Positions 10,049 to 22,373 of a stretch of 64,000 bases of DNA are shown piece by piece (position 1 is the stretch's first letter; every line of letters begins with the position of its first letter). The notes beneath the pieces are model-generated. The model made no database searches. It was given only the letters and a program-made list of their open reading frames with translations, and was not told where the DNA came from. The translations under genes and the position numbers were made by a program. The stretch covers positions 761,135 through 825,134 of the forward strand of contig CAUYUJ010018638.1 of assembly GCA_963575745.1 (NCBI GenBank), given 5' to 3'. Source of the stretch: Prorocentrum cordatum (taxonomy: Eukaryota; Sar; Dinophyceae; Prorocentrales; Prorocentraceae).

Positions 10049-10670
10049 CCAAGAAGAGGTGCCCGTATCGCTGCTCACCAGAACTCTTCCAAGGGGCGTT
10101 CTGACCAGAATTCCAAGGCGAATCCCGCGGTCGCGGCGGCAACGAGGTCTTCCCACGAGGGCAACAAAAATCGAAGAACGAAGCAGGGGCAGCGGTATCG
10201 GTACCTCTTTCTCCTCTGAGATTCGAATCCGCCTGTCCCTGCGAGGGAGCCCACAGAGGACATACGCGCCCAACCGCGTACATGCCCCCCAGTCCGCGAG
10301 ACCAGCCTCGTGATACGAACGTTCGCGCCATGCGCACTTTCGAAACAAACGTGGATTCATGTGCGCGCACGTCCTTCTATCGCTCCTGACCTGCCACCTT
10401 CTCTCCGAGACCTCGGGGACGCACTGACCCGGGTCAACGCAAACCTGGGTCAGTCAGCCTTTGCAAGAACCTGCAGGATCCTGCGGGATCCTGCGCGCAA
10501 GCCGGGTCCAATGCAGCCCTGGCTCTGCAGGAGAACCCTGCAAGATCTGGCGCTCTGGCTGACCCCCGTGTGCACGAACCCCCGTCTCAAGGCTCTCGAA
10601 AACCCCCGCGTCGGCGGCCCCCGGGGCCCTGGGCATGCCCCCTTAGCGACCTCGGCCGGCCAGGGATTGC

Positions 10671-10725
10671 AGGCCAGCGACAGCGCCGCGGCGACGGGGC
10701 AGACCGCGGCGAAGAGGGAGACGAC
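10671..10725 (-). CDS. Anoctamin exon, VSLF helix
   Basis: 55-bp exon reading VVSLFAAVCPVAAALSLA plus one base. From memory, ANO10 has [21 protein letters not shown] here. The acceptor is CTCAG before GTCGTC and the donor is GC (GCAATC). It continues in phase from the exon at 11793 and into the exon at 8389. Confidence 0.75.
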
Positions 10726-10960
10726 CTGAGCATCGCTTAACGTGAGATGGGGAGTAACACAAGGATGCGAGGGGAACAGACAGCAAGCTAGTTTCCGAAC
10801 CCTCGGCTGCCGCTTCGCTTCGGCTCCGTCTGGCCCGTCGACTGTCCAGGTGCGCGCCCGAGGAGGGAGGGTGGGGCTGATCCAAAGAAACGTTTTCCAA
10901 CCGGGGACCCGCTGTTCTAATTATTACCCTGGGCGCCGCCGCGTGAACATGAACCCCGGT

Positions 10961-11150
10961 ACGGCAGGTTCGTGTCGTGCCGACCCCAGCGTTGGTTTTT
11001 GACACCGCAGGGATCGTTCAACCTTGAACGATCGGCCGCTGCCGCAACGTCCGATCGTTCAACATCGATCGATTCTGGGTCGCAGGCGGCGTTCAACCTT
11101 GAACGCCCGCGCTGGGGTCGCCGCTGGTCGACACGACGCAAACCTACCGT
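10961..11150. repeat. TIR-F element, copy 2 (best preserved)
   Basis: Starts ACGGCAGGTTCGTGTCGTGC and ends ACACGACGCAAACCTACCGT, inverted. It also carries inner palindromes GTTCAACCTTGAAC (twice) and paired GATCG blocks. Other copies at 602 and 43478. Confidence 0.75.
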
Positions 11151-11267
11151 AATTGCTGAACCCGAATCCTGCATTAACCGATCCCTATCCTCACTGGCGT
11201 GGCCTTGGTCCCACCGGCCGATTTGCCCCCCGAGACGGGGATGCAGGCCGTGCCCTCCGAGCTTCGA

Positions 11268-11404
11268 GGGGAAGGAGGAGGAGGAGGAGGAGGAGGAGGA
11301 GGAGGAGGAGGAGGGAGGAGGAGGAGGAGGAGGAGGAGGAGGAGGGAGGAGGGAGGGAGGGAGGAGGGAGGGAGGGAGGGAGGGAGGGAGGGAGGGAGGG
11401 AGGG
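11268..11404. repeat. GGA and GGGA tract
   Basis: GGA units followed by (GGGA)n units; purine only. Confidence 0.85.
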
Positions 11405-11792
11405 TGGTGGGACGGTTCGGGATCGGGGTGGGGATGGAGACGGGGATAGGGATCGGTTGAACGATACCAGCGACCGCAAACTCGACCATCATCTCCGAGT
11501 AGTCGTCGTAGGCGTTGTACCTCTCGGGGCGCGAGCTGCCCCGACCCACTCGAGTCGTGCAAACATCGCGACCGGAATGTTCGACACTGGTCGGCCTGCT
11601 CGGGCCCGGCCCTTGCAGGGCCTCCGGACCGTCAACCAACGACTCAAGAGGAGGAACCTGTCCCAGAGACAAGGTCGAGACCTCGATGGGGTCGACGCTA
11701 CGAAAAAATCACGACGCCGGGGGCCTGGGTAAACCGAATTGTCCGTTCTCGCTCTGCCTTCGTTCCGACTCGGCTGCGCAACGAATGCCAAC

Positions 11793-11848
11793 GCGGAAAC
11801 GGCGCACGAGATCGCCAAAGTACCGCTTGGCTCGCGCCCCGGTGGCAC
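11793..11848 (-). CDS. Anoctamin micro-exon, FGDLVRRFR
   Basis: 56-bp exon. After completing a Gly it reads ATGARAKRYFGDLVRRFR. Joined to the next exon it gives LVRRFR-VVSLF, matching the anoctamin pattern Y..E...QFGYVSLF before the VSLF helix. The acceptor is GAGAG before GTGCC and the donor is GT (GTTGGC). Both junctions keep the frame. The exon is short, so support is mainly phase and the VSLF alignment. Confidence 0.62.
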
Positions 11849-12400
11849 CTCTCCAGCAGCAGCTCCTGGCGGCGGCACCCGCCCGAGGTGACGCACGAAC
11901 CACACACGGCCCATTCCCACGGGGGGGTCGGAGGGAAGAGGACTGGCCATGGGTATGGGCGCAGGTACGGCAATTGGGGGCCCAACCACAAGAGACCTTC
12001 CACTAGAAACCCAACCCTGAAACCCCAGGACGTCCACTGGTTTTTGGTGTGGGAGCATTACGCTTCCCAGAGCAGAACCATCGAAACCCAAGAAACCCAG
12101 AGCACCGTGGAGGCAAGCAGGGCGCTTCTTGGCATGGCCCCCCACGGTAGTCGGACCCCGGGGCAGGCCGCCGTTCGAGCGGGGACACCCAGCCGACGAC
12201 ACGCGCCCCTAGCCTCCCATCCCCCTGCTCAATACGAGTGCGGGCGTGTCTTCGTCAGTTCGTCGCGACGGGGCGGCGCAAGAGGGGGGGGGGGCGACCT
12301 TCTTAGAGGGCGGCGGCGGGGGGGCGGCCTTCCCGAATGGGGGCCGGGGAGCTTCATGGAGAGGGCCTGATTGAAAGCCGCGAGGGAAGCCACCCCCGGC

Positions 12401-12524
12401 CATCGCTCGGACGTCCATTCCCTGTGTTTGTTTCGGTTTCGCGCGTGGTGATTTTCGCCACACATGATCAAGGATGCTCCTCGATGGTCCTCGCCGAAGG
12501 AAAAATGCACACGTCCGAGCGATG
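12401..12524. repeat. TIR-A element, copy 2
   Basis: CATCGCTCGGACGTCCATTC at the left and ACACGTCCGAGCGATG at the right, a perfect 14-bp inverted repeat. Confidence 0.75.
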
Positions 12525-13514
12525 CCGAGCACCCCTGCCTTCTCAGGAGGCGCCCGCGTTTCCATGCTTCGCGACAGCGACCGTGACGGGCCCTGCCCTG
12601 CCCCCGCCCATGACATTCCCCCCTGGGTCACGTCACGAGGAGCAACTGGCGCAAGCGCCGCCCGGGAGCTGGCCACTCTTACACATTCCCAGGCGGAGCC
12701 GGCGCCGTGGCGTGCCTGGCCCCCAATCCCCCTTCCCCCACCCCCCGCGGTCGCGCTTGTCATCGCAACGGGAGAACAAAACTGTCTCGAGCACCCCCGC
12801 CGCTTCCGCAGAACAGTCCGCAGGGTCACAAACACAGGTTGCCAGAATTATGCGCGGCTTTCTTGGGTCGATGCTGGACCCCTCCTACCGTGGCCTGCGG
12901 AGCGCGCTTACCCAAGAAACCCGTGCGGACTTCCGAAAGTAGGTCACCACATGTGAACGCTACTCCCTACAGGTCAGATTTCTGAGAAACGCCGACTGGG
13001 GTACAGCATCCGAAGAACGTCTGCAGCCACGTGAGCCCCAGCGGAGGTGCCCGATACCCACCCTGGCCGACTGGATCAACAGCGGTGGGGTTCGCAACTG
13101 GTCAGAAAGAAACACATGATCGGAGTGAGGGGGCCGAACGGTCATGCACTGTCCCTGCGTGCGTGGCTGGAGTGGCGTTTCGCGGTGCGGCTCGTTGTTG
13201 CGTTGCTGCGTTGAGTTGCTGCGTTTGTGTCGTTGTCCTCAGCCGCGACACAACCGAGACACCTCCTGGGACAACCCACCCGGCGACCCACCCCGCGACC
13301 CACCCTGCGACAAACCCGCAAACCACCCACAAACCACCCACAGTGCTTTGACTTCAAGTCGGCGCCTGCGGCGGGTTCGTTGTGCAATATGTAAGACATG
13401 TGGACGGGCTGAAGATGTGTGAGCAATACATGAAATGCAACCCACGCTGTGCAATTTATGTGGCGCCGTCCATGTGATGCAATCTACGTGGTGCACTCTA
13501 TTCATACACCGCTA

Positions 13515-15047
13515 TATTACACCTGGGAAGAACCCCGATCAGTGGATGGTTTAACAAGTCGTGCTATGGATATTGAGACCGATTGTGAAATCGATAGTGA
13601 TATCGATCGTGGGGATCGATAGTGAGGACGATAGCAAAAACGATTGTGAGACCGGTTGTGAAGTCGCTTCGGTGAGATCGATAGTGAAATCGATCGTGAG
13701 ATCGCACGTGCAATCTGTAACAATCTCGACTGATCGATCGATAATGAGACCAATAGACAAGTGGGTAGTGGGATCGATACGGTGAAACCGATCGGTTGAA
13801 AAATCGACCACAACCCCAGGAACCCGCAAACCCGGGAACCCCGCCGCCCACCGAGAACGGCCTGGAACCAGCAACTGGGAACCCGCGAACCTGGAACCAA
13901 GAACCCAGGAACCCAGCGGCCCACCGAAATCGGCCGCCCACGATCGCCTTATCCTTCAATACCCTAAGACCCCTTCAGTGCAAGTGCTGACTTGGGAATG
14001 TAGATATCTGTATCTATATATATATATATATATACATATCTATATATAATAGTACACCTGAGAAAACCCAATCAGTGGATGATTTGAAAATTGATACTAT
14101 GGATCTTGAGATCGGTTGTGAGATCGATGATGAGATCGATAGTGGAATCGATAATGAGGACGATTGTAAGGTCGATCGTTAGACCGAGAGTGAAAACGAT
14201 TCAATGAGATCGATCGCGAGATCGCTCATGCGATCTCTAGTGAGATCGCTTGTGAGATTGATAGTGAGATCGATTGTGAGATCGATGGTGGGATCGATCG
14301 AGAAGCCGGCCATGAGATCGATGGTGAGACCGATCGATGAGAAGATCGACCAAGAACCCGGGAACCCGGGAACCTCGCCGCCCTCCGAAATCGGCCCCGA
14401 ACAGGGAACCTGGGAACCTGGGAACCGGGAACTGGGAACCTGGGAACCCGGGAACCCAGCCTGCCACCACAATCGGCGGGGAACTTTCGCCAAATCCTTC
14501 AACATCCGCTAGGACCCCTTCAGTGCAAGCACTGATTGGAGAACATATTATACCAAAGGACATGAGCGGATGGTCTAACACTTCGTGCTATGGATATCAA
14601 GATCGATTGTGAGATCGGTAATGAGATCGATCGTGGAAACGATCGCGAGAACAATAGTATGGTCGATCATGAAATCGAGAGTGAAGTCGATTCAATGAGA
14701 TGGAAAATAAAATCGATTGTTCGATCGCTCGTGCGATCCATATAGTGAGGTCGATTGTGATATCGATATGGAGATCGACTGCGAAATCGATAGTGCGATC
14801 GATAGAGAAAAGGATAATGGGAATGATGGGGTCAAACCGATCGGTAAAAAGATCGACCAAGAACCCAGGAACCCGCAAATCCGATAAACCCCGCCGCTCA
14901 CCGAAATCGGCCCGGAACCATCAACCGGGGGCCCGAGAATCCGGAACCAAAACCCCGGAACCCGGCGGCCCACCGAAATCAGCCGCCCACTTTCGCCAAA
15001 TCCTTCAAGTTCGGCTAGCACCTTTTCAGTTCAAGCACTGATTTGAG

Positions 15048-15080
<33 letters not shown>
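13515..15080. repeat. Composite tandem array, three units of about 500 bp
   Basis: Units at about 13515-14000, 14050-14560 and 14560-15050. Each has three blocks: a start like ATCAGTGGATGGTTTAACA and CGTGCTATGGAT; about 200 bp of degenerate GTGAGATCGATAG units; then GGAACCCGGGAACC units ending in TTCGCCAAATCCTTCAA and TTCAGTGCAAGCACTGATT. TA microsatellites follow unit 1 (about 14010-14048) and unit 3 (15049-15078). GATCGAT makes every unit dense in short palindromes. Confidence 0.7.
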
Positions 15081-15087
<7 letters not shown>

Positions 15088-15099
15088 TGTGTAAACGCT

Positions 15100-16260
15100 G
15101 TACAACATGTGTGGTGCAGACTCTATTGTGCAGCATGCGTCGTGCAATCTTCTGTGTGGTGCAGTCTACGTGGTGCAGCTCACTTTGACTGTCTTGAAGC
15201 TGTCCTCTCCACTGCTCGTGCAAACATCCCACACTCTCACCCGCAACTTGGTCGCAAGACCTCTTAAGACCGTGACGGTGGGTACCGAATGGCACTTGGC
15301 AACGACACCGACGCCGACGACGGCAGCGACAACGACGACGACGCCGACCACGACAACGACGACACCGACGACGACTCCGACGACTTCGACGGCGACGACA
15401 ATGACGACGACACCGAAGACGACGACGACGACGTCGACGCGCGCGACGACGCGCGCGCGTGCACTTCGTCCCATTTGTTGCAAGGGATTCTTGAAAATTT
15501 ATGATTTCTGATAAACGAGAGTGCGCGCATACTAGTTGTTGCAGAGGATGGCGGGGGGAGTGATACAGGCCTCGCCGGGATAGTACGTATTCATATTCAG
15601 GATGGACGATGGGGCAGAATCATATGTAAATTGCAGTACGACAAGGGGAACTGTTAACTCTGGGGGGCGTAGAGTCTATTCTTCTTTCAAAAAAAGAACC
15701 TACGTGGTGCAATTGATTTTCACCCATGAGTTGACACATCCCATGCTCTTGCAAACATCCAAACCACCCACCGGCAACTTAGTTTGCAAAACCTCTTAAG
15801 ACCGACAGCGACGACACCGACGACAACGACTACGACGACACCGCCAACGTTTCCGACGACTTCGACGACGACGACGACAACGAGACGACGACCACGACAA
15901 CGACGACACCAGTGACGACGACGACGACGACGACGACACCGACGATGACGACGACGCCGACGCCGACGACGACGACGATGACGACGCCGACGACGACGAC
16001 GCCGACGACGACGACGATGTCGACGACGCCGACGACGAGGACGACGACGAGGACGACGACGACGACGAGGATGACGACGCCGACGCCGACGACGACGACG
16101 ACGACGTCGCCAACGAAGACAACGACGACGAGGGAGGAGGGAGGACGACGACGGCGACAACGACAACGACGAGGGAGGAGGGAGGACGGCGACGACGCGA
16201 ACGACGAAGAAGGAGGAAGGACGGCGACGCCGACGGCGACAACGACAAGGGAGGAGGGAA

Positions 16261-16295
<35 letters not shown>

Positions 16296-19200
16296 CGACG
16301 AAATAGAAGGGACGACGACGAGACGCCGACGACGGACGACGACGACGACGAGGAAGGAGGAAGAAGGACGACTACGGCGACAACGACGACGGAAACAACC
16401 ACGACGCCGAAGAGGACGACGACGACGAACACGAGGAATGACAGAGGACGACGACTGCGACGACGACGAGGGAGGAGGGAGGACGGCGACGACGACGACG
16501 ACGACGCAAGAATGCGCGCGCGCACGCTTTTGTTGAAAATCCGGGTGGCGAAACTGTGTGTGTTCGGTATGTTTTCTGGGCACACGGTTTTGAAATCCTT
16601 TCGAAACCAAAGGTTTTTGAATGATTCCAGCTTGCGCGCGCGACGACGCGCGCGTGCGCACTTCGTCCCATTTGTTGCAAGGGATGTTTGAAAACTGATG
16701 AGTTCTGCTAAACGAGTGCGCGCGCGGTAGTGTTTGTAGGCGAAGGATGGCGGGGGGAGTGATACAGGCCTGGTTGGGATAAAATGATTCCATATTTAGA
16801 AGGACGATGGAGCAGAATCATATGTAAATTGCGATACGAAAAGGTGACCCGTTAACTCCGGGGGGCGGGGGTAGAGTCTATTTTCTTTTTAGGGAGGAGG
16901 ATCAACGGTGTGCAACTGATATGGTGCAATCGATGAGGTGCAACCAATGTTGTCCACTAGATGGTGTGCAATCTACGTGGTGCAATCCACGTGGTGCAAT
17001 ATATGCGGTGCAATCAAGTTCTGTTCGCAATGCGTTGTCCACTCCACTGCTCGCGCAAACATCCCACCCACCCACCCGCAACTTGGTTTGCAAAACCTCT
17101 TAAGACCGTGAGCGTTGGTACCAAATGGCATTTAGCAACGACACAGACGCCGACGACGACAACGACAACGACGACGACGACGACGCCGCCGACAACGCCT
17201 ACGATGACACCGACGACGTCTCCAACGACTTCGACGACGCAGACAACGACGACGACGACGACGACGACGACGACACCGACGATGACGACGACGCCGACGC
17301 CGACGACGACGACGACGACGACGACAACGACGACGACGACGACGCCGACGCCGACGACGACGACGCCGACGACAACGACGACGACGACGAAAACGACGAC
17401 GACGACGACGACGTCGCCAACCAAGACGACAACGACGAGGAAGGAGGGAGGACCACGACGGCGGCAACGATGACAACGACGAGGGAGGAGGGAGGACGGC
17501 GACGACGCGAATGACGAAGGAGGGAGGACGGCGACGCCGACGACGACAACGACGAGGGAGAAGAGAAGACGACGACGACGACACCGACGACGACGACGAC
17601 GACGGCGACGAAATAGAAGGGACAACGACGAAACGCCGACGAAGACGACGAGGGAGGAAGGACGACCACGACGACAACGACGACGGAAACGACGACGCCG
17701 ACGCCAAGACGACGACGACGACGAGGAAAGACAGACGACGACGACGACGGTGACGACGACGACGACGACGGGAGAGGAGGGAGGACGGCGACGATGACGA
17801 CAACGCAAGAGCGCGCGCGCACACTTTTGTTGAAAATCCGGGTGGCGAAAGTCTGTGTTTCGGTATGTTTTTTTGGGCACACGGTTTTGAAATCCTTTCG
17901 AAACCGATGGTTTTTGAATGATTCCGGCTTGCGCGCGCGAGGACGCGCGCGTCTGCAGTTCGTCCCATTTGTTGCAGAGGACTCTCGCGACGACACGAGC
18001 GCAAGGGTGTTCGAAAGACTTCGACATGCGCGCGCAGCCCGTTTGGTAGTACTTGTTGAAACTATTGAAAAACCAAGGTTATCTTAACATTTCGCAAGAA
18101 CGCGCGCGTAAATTAGCAAATCAGTGTTGCGAAAACATGTGTTGTTGTATGTTTGGGGGGAACTCGGTTTTGAAATCCTTCCGACGTCGAAAGTTTTGGA
18201 AGGATTTCGGCATGCGCGCGCCAGGACGCGCGCGTTCGCACTTCGTCCTATTTTTGCAAAGGGGTTCTTGAAAACTGATGATCTTTGATGAACGAGAGTG
18301 CGCGCATAGTATTTGTTGCAGAGGATGGCGGGGGGAAAAGATACCGGTTTGGCTGGGAGCGTACGCGTTCATATGTACGATAGACGATGCGCCAGAATCA
18401 TATGTATATTGCAATCCGAAAATGGTGTATCCTTACTTCCGGAGGGGTAGAGCCGATTATTCTTTTAGAAAGGAGAGTTAAAATTCCCTTCGACATGAGA
18501 TGTCCAGCCCACTGCTCGCATAATCATCCCACCAACCCACCCGCAACGGGGTCTGCAAAAGCCCATGAGGCAGCAATTGTGATGCTCGCCTGGCGCTGGC
18601 TGGCTAATCGCTGCGGCCGCGTTTGCGCGCGCGTAGGTTCGCGCGCAAATCGGCCAGCTGGTCTGGCGCGACGGGCACGGCCAGAGTGGCGCTCACCGCT
18701 AGGGGCTTCCCCGCGCGTCTCACAAGCGGCGCTGACGCGCGAGCGCGTCAATGCGCGTCGGTGACCCAGGCGGGTGCGGTATCATGGGGACGTCGACAAC
18801 GCCAGACACGATGATGAATGCAGCAATGTTACTGACGACGATGACGATGACGATGAGAAGCCACATGACGGCGCCGAAGCTGATCACGCCGATGGCGATG
18901 ATGGTGTCCACGCGTCGGTGAAGGTTCTGGAACGAATTCGACATGCGCGCGCGGCCGGCGGGCGCGAATGACCACCGTGGTACGATTTGACATAGATCGT
19001 GCCCCCCAACACGCGCGCAAAGGCGATCGAATGTTTCTAGCATGCGCGCGCGAGAGGCCCGTGCGGTCACATATCACGATAATGTTGAAACCGAGAGAGT
19101 GTATAGGCGCGCGCAAACCATGTCTTGGAAACGTTTCCAAGCCATGTGTTGTTTAGAAATGTCGGAATTCTCGATTTTGAATTTCTTACGATACCTGAAA

Positions 19201-19510
19201 TGTTTGAATCGGCCTGCGCGCGACGACGCGCGCGTGTGCACTTCGTCCCACTTGTGCCAAAAATATTGAGATTTGATCATTTGTGATACACGAGTGTGCG
19301 TGCTTAGTACTTTCGTGCAAAGTGGCAGGGGGTGTCGAGATTGGCTGGGCTGGGATGGTACAAACTCATACTTCGAATAAACGATGTGGCAGACTCCTGC
19401 GTAAAATGTGCATCCTCGGGCGGGGGGGGGATAATCCCTGGGGCGTGGTACATCCTTATTCCTTTTAAAAAGGAGAATGTATGTTGTGCAACGTGTGCGG
19501 TGCAATCGTT
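15100..19510. repeat. Complex satellite array with (ACG)n tracts
   Basis: Recurring block order: GTGGTGCAAT units; a conserved box with CGTGCAAACATCCCAC, CCGCAACTTGGT and CCTCTTAAGACCGTGA; a variable (ACG)n tract (15300-15445, 15800-16510, 17140-17810); GCGCGCG-rich hairpins beside CACTTCGTCCCATTTGTTGC; then AGAGGATGGCGGGGGGAGTG and AGAATCATATGTAAATTGC. About four units, the last degraded. Long predicted Thr-, Asp-, Arg- or Ser-rich proteins come from the ACG tracts. Confidence 0.7.
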
Positions 19511-20228
19511 GGGCGGCGGCGAGGCGGCGACGGGGCGGCGACGGCGAGCATGGAGCCGCCAGACCGCCAGACAGGCCCAAACGACGGGCGTCGACGAGGC
19601 AGCGACGGGGCGGTGACGGCGAGCACGGAGCGCCAGACAGCAAGCACTGTTTGGAGAAAATCGGCGCCTGTGTCGGGCTTCTTCAAAGCCTCGCAGACTG
19701 CCGAAGACTCCGCCGCCCCATCACGCTTATCCGCAGTTGCGGGGTGTTATTAATTTGAATATAGAATCGCATACACACTTGATTTACCCAAACTCGTCTC
19801 CTCGTCGAATCTACAAGACATGCGTAAACTGTCCGTTGATACCCGCACATTGTCCTGGATTCTACGAAATAGACGATTCGGGATAGAGCAATTCCGTTGC
19901 CGCTCCTCGTATTACCCGAGTACGGTCAGACCTAGAACAGAAGGACATCCTTCAAGAACATGAGACCCTCCGCCGGCCAAAACGCCCCAAACCATAGAAT
20001 CACTCCACGGTGCCCTCCCCCAGGATGCACGAAAACATCCAACAAGCACGAAGCACATCAGGGTACCCTCCCCAAAAGCAACCCCGATCTTAGACCTCGG
20101 TCCGATCCAGCCGACCCACGCAGCAAGAATGGGCAACCTTCCCAAGGATACCCTCGCATCCTTGCCTCCTCGGACCGCCCTTGGCCACGTTCGTCGGCCC
20201 CTCCACGCGCGAGAAGCTTCGACATGAG

Positions 20229-20421
20229 TCGGAAGCGGCAAAGAGGGGGGCGTCAAAGAAGGGGGGGTGCAAATCATGACCGGCGGCATGTGCGCGGCCC
20301 AGCGGGGGGGCCAGGGACGTAATGAAATAAGAAGAGGCGCCATGAAATCGGGGGAAAAATCATGGCCCCCGCCATGATATCCACCCCCCCCTAGTCATCA
20401 CCCCCTCTTTTCCGCCCCCGA
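20229..20421. repeat. TIR-E element, copy 1
   Basis: Starts TCGGAAGCGGCAAAGAGGGG and ends CCCCTCTTTTCCGCCCCCGA, inverted. The interior has CAAATCATGACCGGCGGCAT and CACCCCCCCCTAGTCATCAC. Other copies at 22659 and 45536. Confidence 0.7.
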
Positions 20422-20634
20422 TGCATCCTTGTCGCGCCCGTGATTGAATTGTGTTGGCCTCCGATTCCCAGGCCGGGCCCCACCCCTCCCCCCGCGCCGC
20501 GAGGCCCCGTGCGCCGCCGGCGCTCCTGCCAGACGCGCTGCTGCGCCGAGCCCGCGCGCGCGGCCGGCAGGAGCGGCTCCTGGCAGCAGGGCGCCCACGG
20601 CACGGCCGCACGCAGGCGACCGCTGACCGGTTTT

Positions 20635-20841
20635 GGACGCCCGAAATGGGTACGGAAAGAATGGGCACTATGCCCAACAACAAATGTTGTACCAAGCCAA
20701 CAGCGGCCGCTGTTGGGCAGGCGGCCTTCTGTCTCGAATGGACACAGGCCGCGGCGGCGTGGACAGCGAGTCCTGTTCAAAATGAACAGGAACTGCTGTT
20801 GGGCATCGTACCCATTCTTTCCGTACCCATTTCGGGCGTCC
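20635..20841. repeat. TIR-B element, copy 2
   Basis: Arms GGACGCCCGAAATGGGTACG and CGTACCCATTTCGGGCGTCC are perfect inverted repeats and continue inward. The flanks show GACCGGT on both sides (before TTTGGACG and after GGGCGTCCA), a candidate 7-bp target duplication. Confidence 0.75.
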
Positions 20842-21138
20842 AGACCGGTGCACGCCCGACATGGGACGCGCAACGACATACGGGTGCTACATGTGCTCCT
20901 TGGAGGCGCGCGTCCGACCCGATCATTGTGTGCCCATCTTGTAGTAAGTAGATCGTTTCCCGAGCGGTGTGGCCAGAAAGCGCCCGCCACGAGGCACATA
21001 CTATGAGATTTCTCGGTGCGCGCCTCGCCCCTGGGGGTGCGACGCACACATAGTATCAGCATGTTGGGGTCATGACGTAGAAGGGTCCGCGCGATCGTGG
21101 AAGGGAACGCCAGATCGCAAGGGTAAGAACTACCCCTT

Positions 21139-21314
21139 CGGCTGGAAGAAGTAGGCAGAAGCATGAAGCAGTGAGGCGGATCAAGTAGACTGGGCTCGGG
21201 CCCGCCCAGAGAACAGCAAGCAACAACCAAAACACATCGATCATTGAGGTAAGAAGGCGCTTGAAGTAGATTGGGAAGTGGGAGCTCAGAGAGAGCTACT
21301 TCCAACGACCGGCG
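21139..21314. repeat. TIR-C element, copy 2
   Basis: Left CGGCTGGAAGAAGTAGGCAG, right CTACTTCCAACGACCGGCGG. The interior GCTTGAAGTAGATTGGGA is shared with copy 1. Confidence 0.6.
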
Positions 21315-21962
21315 GGCAATCCTCCTGTCCACGAATATCATATGCGAGATGGTGCACAAAATATGATGTACATCCAAGCATCCGTGATCGCCGTTCCAGG
21401 ATCCACCATGATGATAGAAACAACTTCCATGATCGAGCGGCCCTGGCAAGGACCTGACGCACGAGCAACACACGCTCAAACCAACGGGGACGGAGAAACG
21501 GGGAAGGGCAAGGCGAAGAAGGCGCGATAGTTCTGGGTGGGAGCTGTCGAGCCCCGAGAGGACTCCCGCTCGAGCGGGGGACCCCATCCGACAACACACA
21601 CACATAGCCCCCTCGGACTTCCAGTCCGAGAAATGTAAGGGGAGCGGCCACAAGAGACCCTCGCCAGAAACCCAACCCTTCCAACCCGCGCGCGAGGTGC
21701 ACCTCAGGGGAAACCCAGAGCACCCTGAACGCAGCCGCTTCTTCAACGGCTGCGGGGAGTCACAGCGCAGCCCGCGGAGCGAAGAAGCCCAGGATGCACT
21801 GACGCAAAGCCGATGGCCTCTCGATGCGCGCCCCCACTGTGGGTGTGGGTGCGAGTTGCAAGCTCATGAGTAGTACAGGCATGCACAGACTCCGCGCGGT
21901 CTTCTGGGATCTGCGCTGGACCTTGAGCAGGGACCGACCGTCCCGGCATTCCTATAGTCATA

Positions 21963-22110
21963 CCACGAAATGTTCTTAGAACCCGAAAACGTTCTAAGAA
22001 CAAAAAAACAATGTTCTCAGAACAGAAACCCGACGCGGTAAAACGAGACAGTCCCAGCCTGAAGTGTTCTAAGAACATTTCGTGGAAACCACAAAAGGTT
22101 CTTAGAACAT
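21963..22110. repeat. Cluster of five GTTCTNAGAAC palindromes
   Basis: GTTCTTAGAAC or GTTCTAAGAAC or GTTCTCAGAAC occur near 21972, 21991, 22013, 22065 and 22098. The outer parts CCACGAAATGTTCTTAGAAC and GTTCTAAGAACATTTCGTGG form a 20-bp inverted repeat. Confidence 0.7.
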
Positions 22111-22373
22111 TGCTTGGTAACGCTATAGGCGAGCCAGGACGCGTCGCCACTGCTTGACTTCTGGGATCTGCGCTGGACCCCCCTCTTCCCTGGCGGGCGG
22201 AGCGCGCCAGGGTTGGCGCCAGAGGAGCCGGCAGGGGGACCCAGCGTTGATCTAAGAGATCCGCCCTGAGCTTCGAGCAGTTCTGGCTATCCTGTTGTTT
22301 GTTCTTTCGGTGCCCTGACAGTCAGACGTCACGAAACAAATGCAACAGCGCAGCAAGCAGAGACCTCCTAGAT

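Larger units (their letters stand above)
8515..10670 (-). other. Anoctamin intron (GC-AG), 2.2 kb
   Basis: Contains a long GGA tract (9168-9480), a TCC tract (9662-9718) and TIR-A copy 1 (9928-10048). The segment 10480-10590, including CTGCAAGATCTGGCGCTCTG, is repeated near 40948-41010. The segment 9000-9165 has an open minus-strand frame but no family match. Confidence 0.6.
10726..11792 (-). other. Anoctamin intron (GT-AG), 1.07 kb
   Basis: Contains TIR-F copy 2 (10961-11150) and a GGA then GGGA tract (11268-11404). No other coding signal. Confidence 0.6.

Noticed and set aside
15720-17514. Long Thr-, Asp-, Arg- and Ser-rich ORFs in both orientations
   Set aside because: Products of the (ACG)n tracts; frames differ between units and no non-repeat domain is present.
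20485-20625. GC-rich open minus-strand patch reading PWAPCCQEPLLPAARAG, a possible further anoctamin exon
   Set aside because: Very high GC3, but the exons at 24645 and 11793 already join in phase without it, and none of the acceptors tried brings this frame into phase.
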